From Alteromonas sp. 5E99-2 (GTDB lineage Bacteria > Pseudomonadota > Gammaproteobacteria > Enterobacterales > Alteromonadaceae), in contig NZ_JAFNJE010000001.1 of assembly GCF_017368475.1 (NCBI RefSeq), positions 310,001-374,000 of the forward strand: DNA of 64,000 bases, given 5' to 3'. The translations under genes and the position numbers were made by a program. The notes under the pieces are model-generated. The model was not told the DNA's origin. It worked only from the letters and a program-made list of their open reading frames with translations, and searched no databases. The number at the start of each line of letters is the position of its first letter. The first letter of the stretch is position 1. Below, piece by piece: positions 54,717-63,290 of this stretch.

Positions 54717-56714
54717 CTATTCTATTTCCACCAATTTTTTATACTTTTCATGCCATTGTTTAAGCTCTTCTAACCTCATAGGTTTACTAAAATAAAACCC
54801 TTGTAGGCTATCGATCCCCATGGCTGACAAAGTATCAGCTTGAGCTTTACTTTCGACCCCTTCAGCTACCACACTATAACCTAATTCCTGTGCCATATAC
54901 TGAGTTGCTTGAATAATAGCTTTACCGCCTTTATCAATAGTTGACACAAAACTGCGATCAATTTTCACCACATCTGCCGATAATGATTGCAACAAAGCCA
55001 AAGATGAAAACCCTGTCCCGAAATCATCAAGGGATACTTTAATACCTAAGCTCTGTAACGCTTGCATTTGATTTAATACATACTCAATATCATGAGCAAA
55101 AATTGATTCTGTAATTTCTAGATGCAAATTTTGGGCAGGAAAGTTTGATTTATTCAAAGCACTTTTTACCACAGACACTAAATCGCCTTGCATCAACTGT
55201 GCAACCGACACATTAACTGACAAGTTAACACTGTTATCAAACGACCAAGCAGCGGCTTGTAGGCAGGCTTTGTGTAGCACCCACGAACCAATAGAGTTAA
55301 TTAATCCATGTTGTTCAGCCGCAGGAATAAACTCCTCAGGAGAAATATGTTCTCCATTTAATTTCCAACGCAGTAGTGCCTCGCAAAAGCTTACTTCACC
55401 TGACTGACTTTGAATAACAGGTTGAAAGGTCACATAGAACTCGTCGTTCTCAAGTGCTTGAGTTAATCCTTCTTTAAGTAAAATATCTCTGCTTAGGGTT
55501 GCTCGCATCGCTTCTGTAAACAAACACACATCTGATTTAGCGAATTGCTTTTGTACATACATTGCCGTATCAGCCAGCGTAATGAGTTGAATATCATTTA
55601 CCCCATGCTCAGGGTACATAGCAATGCCAACTGTCGCACCGACTTTAAGCGAATAGTGATCAATCTGGATAGGTTGTGACAACCGTTTGATTAAGGCTTT
55701 ACCGTAATTGTAAGCGTGGTTTTTATCTGTGTTTTGCAGTGCAATTAAAAATTCGTCTCCACCCCAGCGGCACACACTTTTAGGTATTGCTGTCCTTGAA
55801 GTCAGCCTTTTAGCCGTTTCTATTAGAACTTTATCTCCAATTCCGTGGCCATGAGAGTCATTGATGCTTTTAAAACCGTCTAAATCAACAAACAATACCG
55901 CCAATGTCGAATCATTGAGAGCACAAGCGTTAATCAGTAGTTTTAAGTTATCAGAAAATGCCGTGCGATTACATAACTTAGTAAGAGGATCGATATGGGA
56001 GAGTTCAAAAATCTCCTCTGTTCTTTGTTTAACTTTTTCTTCTAAATTAACATTCGCTTCTACAATTTGCTTATTTTTTTCTTCCATTTCTTTAAGCAAA
56101 TCACTGTGCTTATTTTTTATTAAAATAGATTCATGGGTAAATTGAAACGTCCTTCTCGCCGATAGATACATTATTACCGTAAATACCAGCCCTAACAGAC
56201 CAAAGATAACTTTATAATCTACCCCAGAGAACAAGCACATCAACGAAAGAGGAGTCAATAAAATAACGGAATAACTCTGCGCCAACCATTTATTTGCAGA
56301 TAAAATTGTCGCCGCTCCCCCGGCCATAGAAGACATAATGACTATGGTCGTTGCTAATTCGATAACATCCATAGAATTAAAAAACAAAACTGAGTAGCTA
56401 CTTAACGATAGCGCCGTTAGATAACGAGAGATGGAAAAACGCAAAAGTGGTTTAGTCGCGTTGTATTTTCTGTCTTTTAATTTTGTTTTCCAGTGATGCC
56501 CTTCTATTGAACGCCACAATAACAACAAACACATAAACGAAAACCAAACGATCTTAAAATGCTGTTGTTCATTGTTAGAAAAACCAAAAACCAGCGCAAT
56601 GCAAATGCTCAAGGTAACCGTAATGCTGCCTGAGTTATTACCATAAAGCAGATTCAGTGCATCTCGTTTACTACGTTTGGCGAGTTTAGAAGATTCCTCG
56701 ACGATAACTTGCAC
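54717..56714 (-). CDS. Membrane GGDEF-EAL protein
   Basis: This 665-residue protein has about five helices in residues 25-195, a short coiled coil (KEMEEKNKQIVEANVNLEEKVK), a GGDEF domain with intact RWGGDEF, and a C-terminal EAL domain with EALLRWK, LHLEITES, DDFGTGFSS, VKIDRSF and AEGVES, all the metal and catalytic residues of an active c-di-GMP phosphodiesterase. The RxxD inhibitory site is absent. Which activity dominates cannot be read from sequence, although a complete EAL domain often makes the fusion a net phosphodiesterase. It is a single gene. Confidence 0.9.
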   Translation of the reverse strand: MQVIVEESSKLAKRSKRDALNLLYGNNSGSITVTLSICIALVFGFSNNEQQHFKIVWFSFMCLLLLWRSIEGHHWKTKLKDRKYNATKPLLRFSISRYLTALSLSSYSVLFFNSMDVIELATTIVIMSSMAGGAATILSANKWLAQSYSVILLTPLSLMCLFSGVDYKVIFGLLGLVFTVIMYLSARRTFQFTHESILIKNKHSDLLKEMEEKNKQIVEANVNLEEKVKQRTEEIFELSHIDPLTKLCNRTAFSDNLKLLINACALNDSTLAVLFVDLDGFKSINDSHGHGIGDKVLIETAKRLTSRTAIPKSVCRWGGDEFLIALQNTDKNHAYNYGKALIKRLSQPIQIDHYSLKVGATVGIAMYPEHGVNDIQLITLADTAMYVQKQFAKSDVCLFTEAMRATLSRDILLKEGLTQALENDEFYVTFQPVIQSQSGEVSFCEALLRWKLNGEHISPEEFIPAAEQHGLINSIGSWVLHKACLQAAAWSFDNSVNLSVNVSVAQLMQGDLVSVVKSALNKSNFPAQNLHLEITESIFAHDIEYVLNQMQALQSLGIKVSLDDFGTGFSSLALLQSLSADVVKIDRSFVSTIDKGGKAIIQATQYMAQELGYSVVAEGVESKAQADTLSAMGIDSLQGFYFSKPMRLEELKQWHEKYKKLVEIE

Positions 56715-56826
56715 TCCTATGCAATGATTTCAAAACAAATTAATCGGTGTAAAAAACACCTATGCACTAAGCGTAGATGACAAACAACGTTACCTCAAGA
56801 GGCCTGATTCATACTTCACCATACCG

Positions 56827-58092
56827 TTAAGGAAAATACACTAAACTGCCAAAATCACTATGGTCCCAAGACCAGGTACCATTCGACCTAACCTGTATGC
56901 TTCCCACCCAATATTCTTGTTCTACCCGCGCCCTGTTTGCAAGAATCAAATGCCCTTTATCAGTCAACAAAAAAGTTTGTTCTCGCCAAGGTTTATGTAA
57001 AGACTCGCAGCTGATTAAAGGTTTATCTAAATGCGCTAAAGGTAAAAGTAAGGCGAAAAACATCATGTCGCCTAAAAATGGAAGAGGTTCCTGTTTTTGA
57101 TATTCAACAAACCATTCTTTAACTGTCAGCTTATCTTTTTTGTTTTGAAGAACCTTGAGAGCAAGATGCTGAGTTAAAGAGAGTCCGGTTTCACAGTGAG
57201 GTAACTCTTGTAACATACGTGTAAGTACGTTTTTCATATTTGGTAAGCAATCGAGGCCATCTTCCTCAATCATCTCAACCAACGTATTTGGGTTACTCGA
57301 TACTAATGCTTTCCAGCATCGTAAGGCTTGGGTTTCGAGTTTTCCACTAATCCGTTTACGCTGTTGCCAGCATAACCTAAAAGCTTCCTCTGGCAATTGC
57401 CCTAGCCCGATAAATCGCTGGCTACCAGGAAAACTATTTAGTTCTACAATTTCAATAGTTTTGTTTGAGTTTCCCGCTAACAGGGTCAAACAACGCAACA
57501 ACATTAATTGATCGTAAGCATCGTGTTCGACCCAAAATACAAGACGCTTAAAACGCCTATCAAACAACATATCGATATTACCTTGTTCCGCTTCTGCAAT
57601 CTGCTGAACCGAATCAGAACGCCCCGCAATAGGCAACAATGTCTCTTTTACATACTGAGCGCGTATCGCTACAAAGTGTTTTTCATTAGACGGAATTGGG
57701 CCTATACACAAGGGGTCAATTAGTGCCAAATACTCACCAGCAAACCCACTATTTTTAAGCCTATTTTGAATATCATGACCACAGCGAATATGCAGTGTAG
57801 AAATATCAGAATCTAAAGCTATATTTCTGTTGGAAAGTTCTGTTTTTTGTAACGATAAATCAAAACAATGGGCTTTCAATTTAGCCCAACTTGGCAAACC
57901 TAATTCTCTTGCTAACGCAAATTGAACATCGGCTAATTGAACTGTCTCCTTAGAGAGCGTATTTGGCTGTGTATGGAATGATTTAACTTGTGAAAGTACT
58001 TCCAAATCGTTGTTGCGAATAGACTTTAGGCGCCGCTTAGCGTTCAGTTTTTGTTGGTCAAAATTGATTGAAAATGGATTGTGAGATTTCAT
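56827..58092 (-). CDS. DUF1835/DUF3658 domain protein
   Basis: This 421-residue protein has an N-terminal helical cap (ADVQFALARELGLPSWAKLKAH), then a DUF1835 region (about residues 92-210, starting LHIRCGHDIQNRLKNSGF and containing DPLCIGPIP and the short acidic run VFWVEHDAYDQLMLLR) and a DUF3658-like C-terminus. There is no signal peptide or membrane helix, so it is cytoplasmic. The biochemical role of both domains is unknown. It is a single gene, with about 200 bp to the thioredoxin-like gene upstream. Confidence 0.75.
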   Translation of the reverse strand: MKSHNPFSINFDQQKLNAKRRLKSIRNNDLEVLSQVKSFHTQPNTLSKETVQLADVQFALARELGLPSWAKLKAHCFDLSLQKTELSNRNIALDSDISTLHIRCGHDIQNRLKNSGFAGEYLALIDPLCIGPIPSNEKHFVAIRAQYVKETLLPIAGRSDSVQQIAEAEQGNIDMLFDRRFKRLVFWVEHDAYDQLMLLRCLTLLAGNSNKTIEIVELNSFPGSQRFIGLGQLPEEAFRLCWQQRKRISGKLETQALRCWKALVSSNPNTLVEMIEEDGLDCLPNMKNVLTRMLQELPHCETGLSLTQHLALKVLQNKKDKLTVKEWFVEYQKQEPLPFLGDMMFFALLLPLAHLDKPLISCESLHKPWREQTFLLTDKGHLILANRARVEQEYWVGSIQVRSNGTWSWDHSDFGSLVYFP

Positions 58093-58291
58093 AATTCACC
58101 CTTTTATGACTTCTATGCTCGCTATGAATTGAAGTGTAAAAGAAGGTAAATGAGATGTTCCCAAATAAAATGGGGATACGCAAATTAGTAGCCTTGAACT
58201 GAGTTCTTTCCGCGAGCATGGGAGGCGCTAGGCATGCGCGTTATCACTCTAACGAGTATTTCAACACTTTACAACATGCTGTTGACGTTAA

Positions 58292-58657
58292 TTAATCGTT
58301 CATCAATGCAATAAACCGGCTTGCCAAATTTGTGAGGCCAGATGCCGTAAAGATCTCTACGTTATCTGCATCAACTAGCATCCCTTTTCGATATAAAACA
58401 GTTCGTGGAAAACCATGCCCTCCAAGCGCTAATACAAAAGACTCGTGTTTTTCCGATATATACACTTTTTTTTCTATCTGAACTTGCAAACAAACTACAT
58501 CAAGTAAGTGAGTACCAAGAGACTCAGAAAAGCTCTGTAAATTTGGCAACTGTTTTTCAGTACAATCTGGGCACCATGCGGCAGTAATATTCAAAACGAA
58601 TGATTCTTTGCGGTTAATACGCATGAGTACGTTAGTTAATTCTTCTTCTGTCAGCAT
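58292..58657 (-). CDS. Small thioredoxin-like protein (WCPDC)
   Basis: This 121-residue protein has a thioredoxin-type active site AAWCPDCTEKQ (about residues 26-36), a central strand-helix pattern, and FPRTVLYRKGML where a cis-proline loop would be expected, so a disulfide or reductase role is likely. It has no signal peptide and should be cytoplasmic. It starts at ATG 58657, directly after a long inverted repeat (58668-58713). It lies 153 bp downstream of the PepSY gene on the same strand, so it may have its own promoter or be read from the upstream cluster. Confidence 0.8.
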   Translation of the reverse strand: MLTEEELTNVLMRINRKESFVLNITAAWCPDCTEKQLPNLQSFSESLGTHLLDVVCLQVQIEKKVYISEKHESFVLALGGHGFPRTVLYRKGMLVDADNVEIFTASGLTNLASRFIALMND

Positions 58658-58667
58658 CTTATTCTCA

Positions 58668-58713
58668 TTTTGAATTGTGTGTGATGAATATTATCACCAA
58701 ACACAATTCAAAA
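58668..58713 (-). repeat. 13-bp inverted repeat with Fur-like centre in the thioredoxin leader
   Basis: TTTTGAATTGTGT (58668-58680) and ACACAATTCAAAA (58701-58713) are perfect complements. In the 20-bp centre GTGAT and ATCAC pair again, and TGATGAATATTATCA (58682-58696) resembles a Fur 7-1-7 site with two mismatches between its halves. The repeat ends about ten bases before the start codon, so it could act as DNA operator or as an RNA hairpin near the ribosome site. Confidence 0.7.
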
Positions 58714-58810
58714 CTGAGTGTTTACTTGTTGGATTGGAATCATTTTTCAACTGTGATGCAAACAATAAAGGCTATCATTCACACCAGAGTTAATATTCAG
58801 AGAAGAAGCT

Positions 58811-60088
58811 CTAAGCCACTTCTTTGGTTTTTCTAAATGTACTTTTTAAAATAGAAAACACAGTGATCACAACTAAGCTGATGCCAAACATTGGAAATAC
58901 CACGCCCAATAGAACAATGATACCTACCAAGGTTTTATCTGCGTTAAAACGCTGTGGCACTCGGGGTATCCCCCAACTTCCTTGGGGTTTTCGCTTTAAA
59001 TATGACAAACATGCCCCTGTTGCAGATATAAACAATAAGACGGCCACAGTCAGTACTGCAATCCAATTTAACAACCCATATTCTCCCTGATGTAAACGCA
59101 TAAACAGCTGTCTCGCATCCATGAGTATGCCTACTTGATCCCAAGTTAGATGCTTAATGGTTTCACCCGTGTACTGGTTTACATAAAGTACCGATTGGTC
59201 TTCAGTATAAAAAGCGTGGTTGGTTATTTTATATGTCCCTTCCGTACCTTTAGGCAGGGTAATCGATATGTCACCGCTAAGTTGGTAGTCTTGTATTGCA
59301 ATTTTCGCTATAGCATCTAAATTCAGAGGCTCTACATTATTCGGGTTTGTTGATTCAAGGCCTTTGCCGCTTTGCCAAAGCATGGGGTAACCTGTATTCG
59401 TTTGCTTTTGTACCCATTTTAATTGGCTGCCAAACATATCAGTCCAAGGCATTCCTCCTGCTAAGAACATCAACAAAACAAGGGAACACCAAAAACCCAA
59501 CACAGCATGTAGGTCTCGGAATAGTTTTTGTTTTCCTTGGTCAAAGCGAATGCTAAATACACCACCATTGCCAGCCCCTTTGTGAGGAAACCAGACATAT
59601 ACGCCAGTAAGAATAAGTACAATAAACCAACTTGCTACCAACTCTACGACCAAAGTTCCCGGTTTAGCTAGTAACAATTCTCCATGTAACTTACGCACAT
59701 CGTACATAAAGGTTTCTTGTTGGTTTACTGCACCTTTCACTGCTCCAGTATGGGGGTCGACAAACAGTTCGTTACCCGCACGACTTTTACCTTTTAACTT
59801 AAAAGCCGTGTTGTACTTCTCATCCTCAGCAAGAGTAACCCCAGTAATGGTTTTATCTGTAGATGCTTTCGCTAAAGCAAACTGCTCCGATAAGCTTAAT
59901 TTAGGCTGGCCTATATTGCCTTCAGGTACAAAATACTGCGCGGCATAAACCTGATGATTTACATTATCCTTAAATAAATAAATCGTACCTGTTATGGCTA
60001 ATAGCGCGACAAAAGGCAAGGTGATTAACCCGGCTATCACATGCCATTTCCATAACCAAATATTGAGTAAATTATTTTTTTGCAACAT
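58811..60088 (-). CDS. PepSY-associated membrane protein
   Basis: This 425-residue inner-membrane protein has the PepSY_TM layout: NIWLWKWHVIAGLITLPFVALLAITGTIYLFKD as first helix, then periplasmic PepSY-like regions, RDLHAVLGFWCSLVLLMFLAGGMPW, LFMRLHQGEYGLLNWIAVL and a final helix near residue 400, for four or more membrane segments. His residues in the helices (WKWH, LHAVLGFW, RLHQGEYG) fit a haem- or metal-handling ferric reductase role. It lies 20 bp after the TonB-receptor stop and is surely cotranscribed with it. Siderophore iron release is inferred. Confidence 0.87.
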   Translation of the reverse strand: MLQKNNLLNIWLWKWHVIAGLITLPFVALLAITGTIYLFKDNVNHQVYAAQYFVPEGNIGQPKLSLSEQFALAKASTDKTITGVTLAEDEKYNTAFKLKGKSRAGNELFVDPHTGAVKGAVNQQETFMYDVRKLHGELLLAKPGTLVVELVASWFIVLILTGVYVWFPHKGAGNGGVFSIRFDQGKQKLFRDLHAVLGFWCSLVLLMFLAGGMPWTDMFGSQLKWVQKQTNTGYPMLWQSGKGLESTNPNNVEPLNLDAIAKIAIQDYQLSGDISITLPKGTEGTYKITNHAFYTEDQSVLYVNQYTGETIKHLTWDQVGILMDARQLFMRLHQGEYGLLNWIAVLTVAVLLFISATGACLSYLKRKPQGSWGIPRVPQRFNADKTLVGIIVLLGVVFPMFGISLVVITVFSILKSTFRKTKEVA

Positions 60089-60108
60089 CGTCTCTTCCTT
60101 ATTGAGAA

Positions 60109-62202
60109 TTAAAAGCTGTACGACGCGCCCGCATAAAGGGTACGACCTTCAATTGTTCTAAACGTAAACTCGCCATTGCTAAAGGTCGCTCGGTCTTCTT
60201 GGGTATCAGTGAAATTAAGCAAATGCGCCCAAATTCGCCAATTGTCCAAATAATAGTTCACTCTTAAATTAAGACGCTCACCGCGTGTAAAGCGCGACTC
60301 CGCAGAATTTTCATCATCGGCAAAATAATCACTGTAATAATCCGCTTCTAATTCAATACTTAATGCATCTACAGGCTGCCAAGCAATTCTGGCATTCACA
60401 TGATGATCAGGAGAGCGACGTAAAATATTGCCACTTAAATCGTCATCCGCACCGGGAGTGCTTTGTACAAATGAATCGTATTTATTACGAGTATAGGTAT
60501 GGGTAACACCAAAACTCACAGGTAAACCTTGAGGTGCATATTCAACAACGCTTTCAATTCCTTTAACGGTAACGCCACCTGCATTGGTCGTTAATTCATA
60601 CTCAAATTCACCACCAAATGATTCATCAAAACCAAAGAACTCTTGGGTTACTAGGTAGTTATCTATCTTGTTGTGGTAAGCCGAGGTATCAAATCGCCAT
60701 GCCCCTACACTTCCCCGTAAACCGAATTCAATATTTAACGCTTCTTCTGGCTCAAGTAGGTTAGTTGTGGCGTCTAAACCGAGGAAATTTCTAAGCTGTG
60801 CATCAATGAAGAGATCGTCTAAATCGGGCGCGTAAAAACCTTCGGAAATACTTCCCCATACTAGAATATTTGAGCTAACTTCATAGGTAATACCAAATTT
60901 AATGGAGGTATCAGAAAACCTTGCGTCTTCATCAAAGTCAGTGTTACTGCGCTCTATATCTTCATGTCGCAAACCTGCTGTCACTTCAAAGCCATCAGCG
61001 AACTCATTTTGCACTTGCACAAAATATGCGTTGATCTGCAGCTCATTTAAAAAGGTATCGAAGTCTCCTTCTAAATCAAAATCATTGCGACCAAATTGTC
61101 GTACATCTTGCTCGCCGTCATATAATTCATACCCCCCGATGATATTAGCGGTATTGAAATCATGTCGATATTGAACGCGCACGTTATAACTCAAATCATT
61201 TTCGTCTTGGGGCCCACTAAAACGAGAGGCGCCAATGGTGTCTTTTTCTCTTCTTACGAGAGTTGTATTTAACTCACCACTTTCCATTAAGTGGTCATAA
61301 GACAGACTGAACGTTGTTTGTTCCAAATCTGTTGAAGAGCTTAAGCTTCCAGCTTGAGTTGGATCTTCTCTTAATTCTTGAGCAGTGAGATCGCCACGTT
61401 CATTTTCATCTTCTTCAAGATATTCAGCACGGGCAGTTATTTTGGCGTAGTCATTCAAGTTAAAAATTAGCTTACCACTGGTTTGTTTTCTGTCGTCTTT
61501 TACCAGCTCTCGCAAACCGTCTAAATGTCGCGTATTCACATCAAAAAAATAACCAACAGAATTGGCTGTACCCGCTGTACTAAACCGCGCTCGCAAGCGA
61601 TTAAAATCACCCGCTTCTAACGAAACCAAGGTCTCAGTTTCTTTTGGCGCATCTCTGGTTACAACATTGATAACACCACCAAATGCATTATTGGCAAACA
61701 GTGCAGAGGTTGGGCCTTTAATGACTTCCACCCTTTCAATATCAAAGGTATTAGTACGATCAAGACGCTGTGTTGCGCCTTCGTAGGGGTTTTCAAGAGG
61801 AATACCGTCAACCAAAGGCACGGTGTAACCTTTGCCACCATCGGGAATACGCAAGTTGCGCACTTGGGTTTCACCTGGGATGCGGTCTAAAAATTCATTG
61901 GGATCAACAAAGCGAATACGCTCTAATTCAGATCTGCCAACAACAAAGGAATTCAATGGCAACTTTTTCAAATCGATGCCGCCTAAAGTTGCGCCTTCGG
62001 TATTAGTGTCTCCTAATACCGTAATCCGCTCGATACGAGCTACGGAGTCATTTAAAGAAGACTCTTCTTCAGCTGCAGTCGATGCAGAAAATAATAAAAA
62101 AGCAGATGAAAGTCCCAGAGTCAGGGAAGTTTGTATGCATGTCGAAAATCTGTACGCACGTCTAACAGACGCACATAATAAAGTATGTGTCTTAATAGTC
62201 AT
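60109..62202 (-). CDS. TonB-dependent outer-membrane receptor
   Basis: This 697-residue protein has an N-terminal signal, a TonB-box-like ERITVLG (about residues 57-63), a plug domain (VDPNEFLDRIPGETQVRNLRIPDGG, VPLVDGIPLENPY, FDIERVEVIKGPTSALFANNAFGGVINVVTRD) and a 22-stranded barrel ending in aromatic FxF residues (ASYSF). Barrel signatures such as SISEGFYAPDLDDLF are present. It imports a metal chelate across the outer membrane with TonB energy. The PepSY gene follows and a DUF2946-like gene precedes it, so iron, haem or copper chelates are candidates; the substrate is not determined by sequence. Confidence 0.93.
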   Translation of the reverse strand: MTIKTHTLLCASVRRAYRFSTCIQTSLTLGLSSAFLLFSASTAAEEESSLNDSVARIERITVLGDTNTEGATLGGIDLKKLPLNSFVVGRSELERIRFVDPNEFLDRIPGETQVRNLRIPDGGKGYTVPLVDGIPLENPYEGATQRLDRTNTFDIERVEVIKGPTSALFANNAFGGVINVVTRDAPKETETLVSLEAGDFNRLRARFSTAGTANSVGYFFDVNTRHLDGLRELVKDDRKQTSGKLIFNLNDYAKITARAEYLEEDENERGDLTAQELREDPTQAGSLSSSTDLEQTTFSLSYDHLMESGELNTTLVRREKDTIGASRFSGPQDENDLSYNVRVQYRHDFNTANIIGGYELYDGEQDVRQFGRNDFDLEGDFDTFLNELQINAYFVQVQNEFADGFEVTAGLRHEDIERSNTDFDEDARFSDTSIKFGITYEVSSNILVWGSISEGFYAPDLDDLFIDAQLRNFLGLDATTNLLEPEEALNIEFGLRGSVGAWRFDTSAYHNKIDNYLVTQEFFGFDESFGGEFEYELTTNAGGVTVKGIESVVEYAPQGLPVSFGVTHTYTRNKYDSFVQSTPGADDDLSGNILRRSPDHHVNARIAWQPVDALSIELEADYYSDYFADDENSAESRFTRGERLNLRVNYYLDNWRIWAHLLNFTDTQEDRATFSNGEFTFRTIEGRTLYAGASYSF

Positions 62203-62267
62203 TTTACATTCTTATTTTAAATATTTGCTCAAATTCGAACCGAAGTCCAAAGTGCTAATGTGTGTAT

Positions 62268-62693
62268 TTAAAATAAAATGCTAGGGGGCCCACGAGAAAG
62301 CGCCGAGGAATATTGAGCGCTTAAATGAGTAAAAAACAAATACTCAGAGAGTTGAGTGAATTTCTGCGATGCAAGTACATTGTCTAGCAAGACGATAGCA
62401 TCAGTATTCATATCAGATAAGAAAGAGTAAACACAGTCAATCTCATCTGAGCCACTTTGATAATCAGTAGGAGGTGCAATTTCTACAATATCGCCAGTTA
62501 ACAAATAAGCAGTTTCCGACACCCATTTTATAGTACTGCCAGTACAAATAAGCATGACATCAGCTTTCGTAGAGGCCACTTTCTGTGCTGCATTCATAGA
62601 ATAAGATGCGAGTAGAGGTGAAGCCATACTGTTAAACAGTATGCCAGCACACAACAAAAAGGCTATAACATGACGGTAACGAATTGCTGTCAT
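62268..62693 (-). CDS. DUF2946-like small exported protein
   Basis: This 141-residue protein has a signal or anchor segment (HVIAFLLCAGILFNSMASPLLA) and a short exported domain with two cysteines (LICTG, IDCVYS). It ends in SRGPPSILF, which resembles the C-terminal RxPP of DUF2946 proteins that sit beside TonB receptors. It starts at ATG 62693 and ends 65 bp before the receptor start, so the three genes probably form one transport unit. The family assignment is tentative and the function unknown. Confidence 0.6.
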   Translation of the reverse strand: MTAIRYRHVIAFLLCAGILFNSMASPLLASYSMNAAQKVASTKADVMLICTGSTIKWVSETAYLLTGDIVEIAPPTDYQSGSDEIDCVYSFLSDMNTDAIVLLDNVLASQKFTQLSEYLFFTHLSAQYSSALSRGPPSILF

Positions 62694-62777
62694 AGTTTAA
62701 AGCTTGCTCATAGTTAACGGTAAAAAGAAAGACTTAGAGCATTGTAACGATGTCTGTGTTTTCAAAGCAATATTTTT

Positions 62778-63116
62778 TCACTCTCTTTCGAAAAACTCTT
62801 CAACTAAATCAGCCAGTTGTTCATCTAATTCATCTTCGAAATCACTAATATCGATACTAAACGCCTCAAAAAACGCTTCTGCTTGTTGCTGCTTGATCGT
62901 AGCTCTTTTTATTTGGTATTCAACTTCTGGTAGGGTCTTGTCATACCTAGGTTTAATAACCCAATGTAAAATATTCGAATACATTTGCTTTAACTTAGGT
63001 TTCGCATAGGTGCAGAATTCTTCAACATATTTAATTCCTTCAGGCCCCAGACAACCTGGCTCCAAACGGACCAAAATATGCATTTTTTTGTATAGTGGTA
63101 GTCTTTCTTCTAACAT
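62778..63116 (-). CDS. Conserved small hypothetical protein
   Basis: I do not recognise this 112-residue soluble protein. It is helical, with VRLEPGCLGPEGIKYVEEFCTYAKPKLKQ in the first half, WVIKPRYDKTLPEVEYQI in the middle and a very acidic C-terminal helix (DISDFEDELDEQLADLVEEFFERE). The conserved-looking pattern with two cysteines and the acidic tail suggest a real, widespread gene rather than chance. The start may be ATG 63116 or the internal ATG at 63083, as neither has a good ribosome site. It is divergent from the sterol-desaturase-family gene. Confidence 0.65.
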   Translation of the reverse strand: MLEERLPLYKKMHILVRLEPGCLGPEGIKYVEEFCTYAKPKLKQMYSNILHWVIKPRYDKTLPEVEYQIKRATIKQQQAEAFFEAFSIDISDFEDELDEQLADLVEEFFERE

Positions 63117-63290
63117 TTAATTCACGTACAGTAATTCCTATTACACAGTATTGTAGGACTATGACTAAAATACAAACTCAACCTCTTAAACAACGTTAAA
63201 TATTCTCAATAAACTAGTCTGAACAACAAACAAACTTTACACGGTCTTATAAACTAATGACTAAGACAAAATGTAATAGAGCTTTATGAA

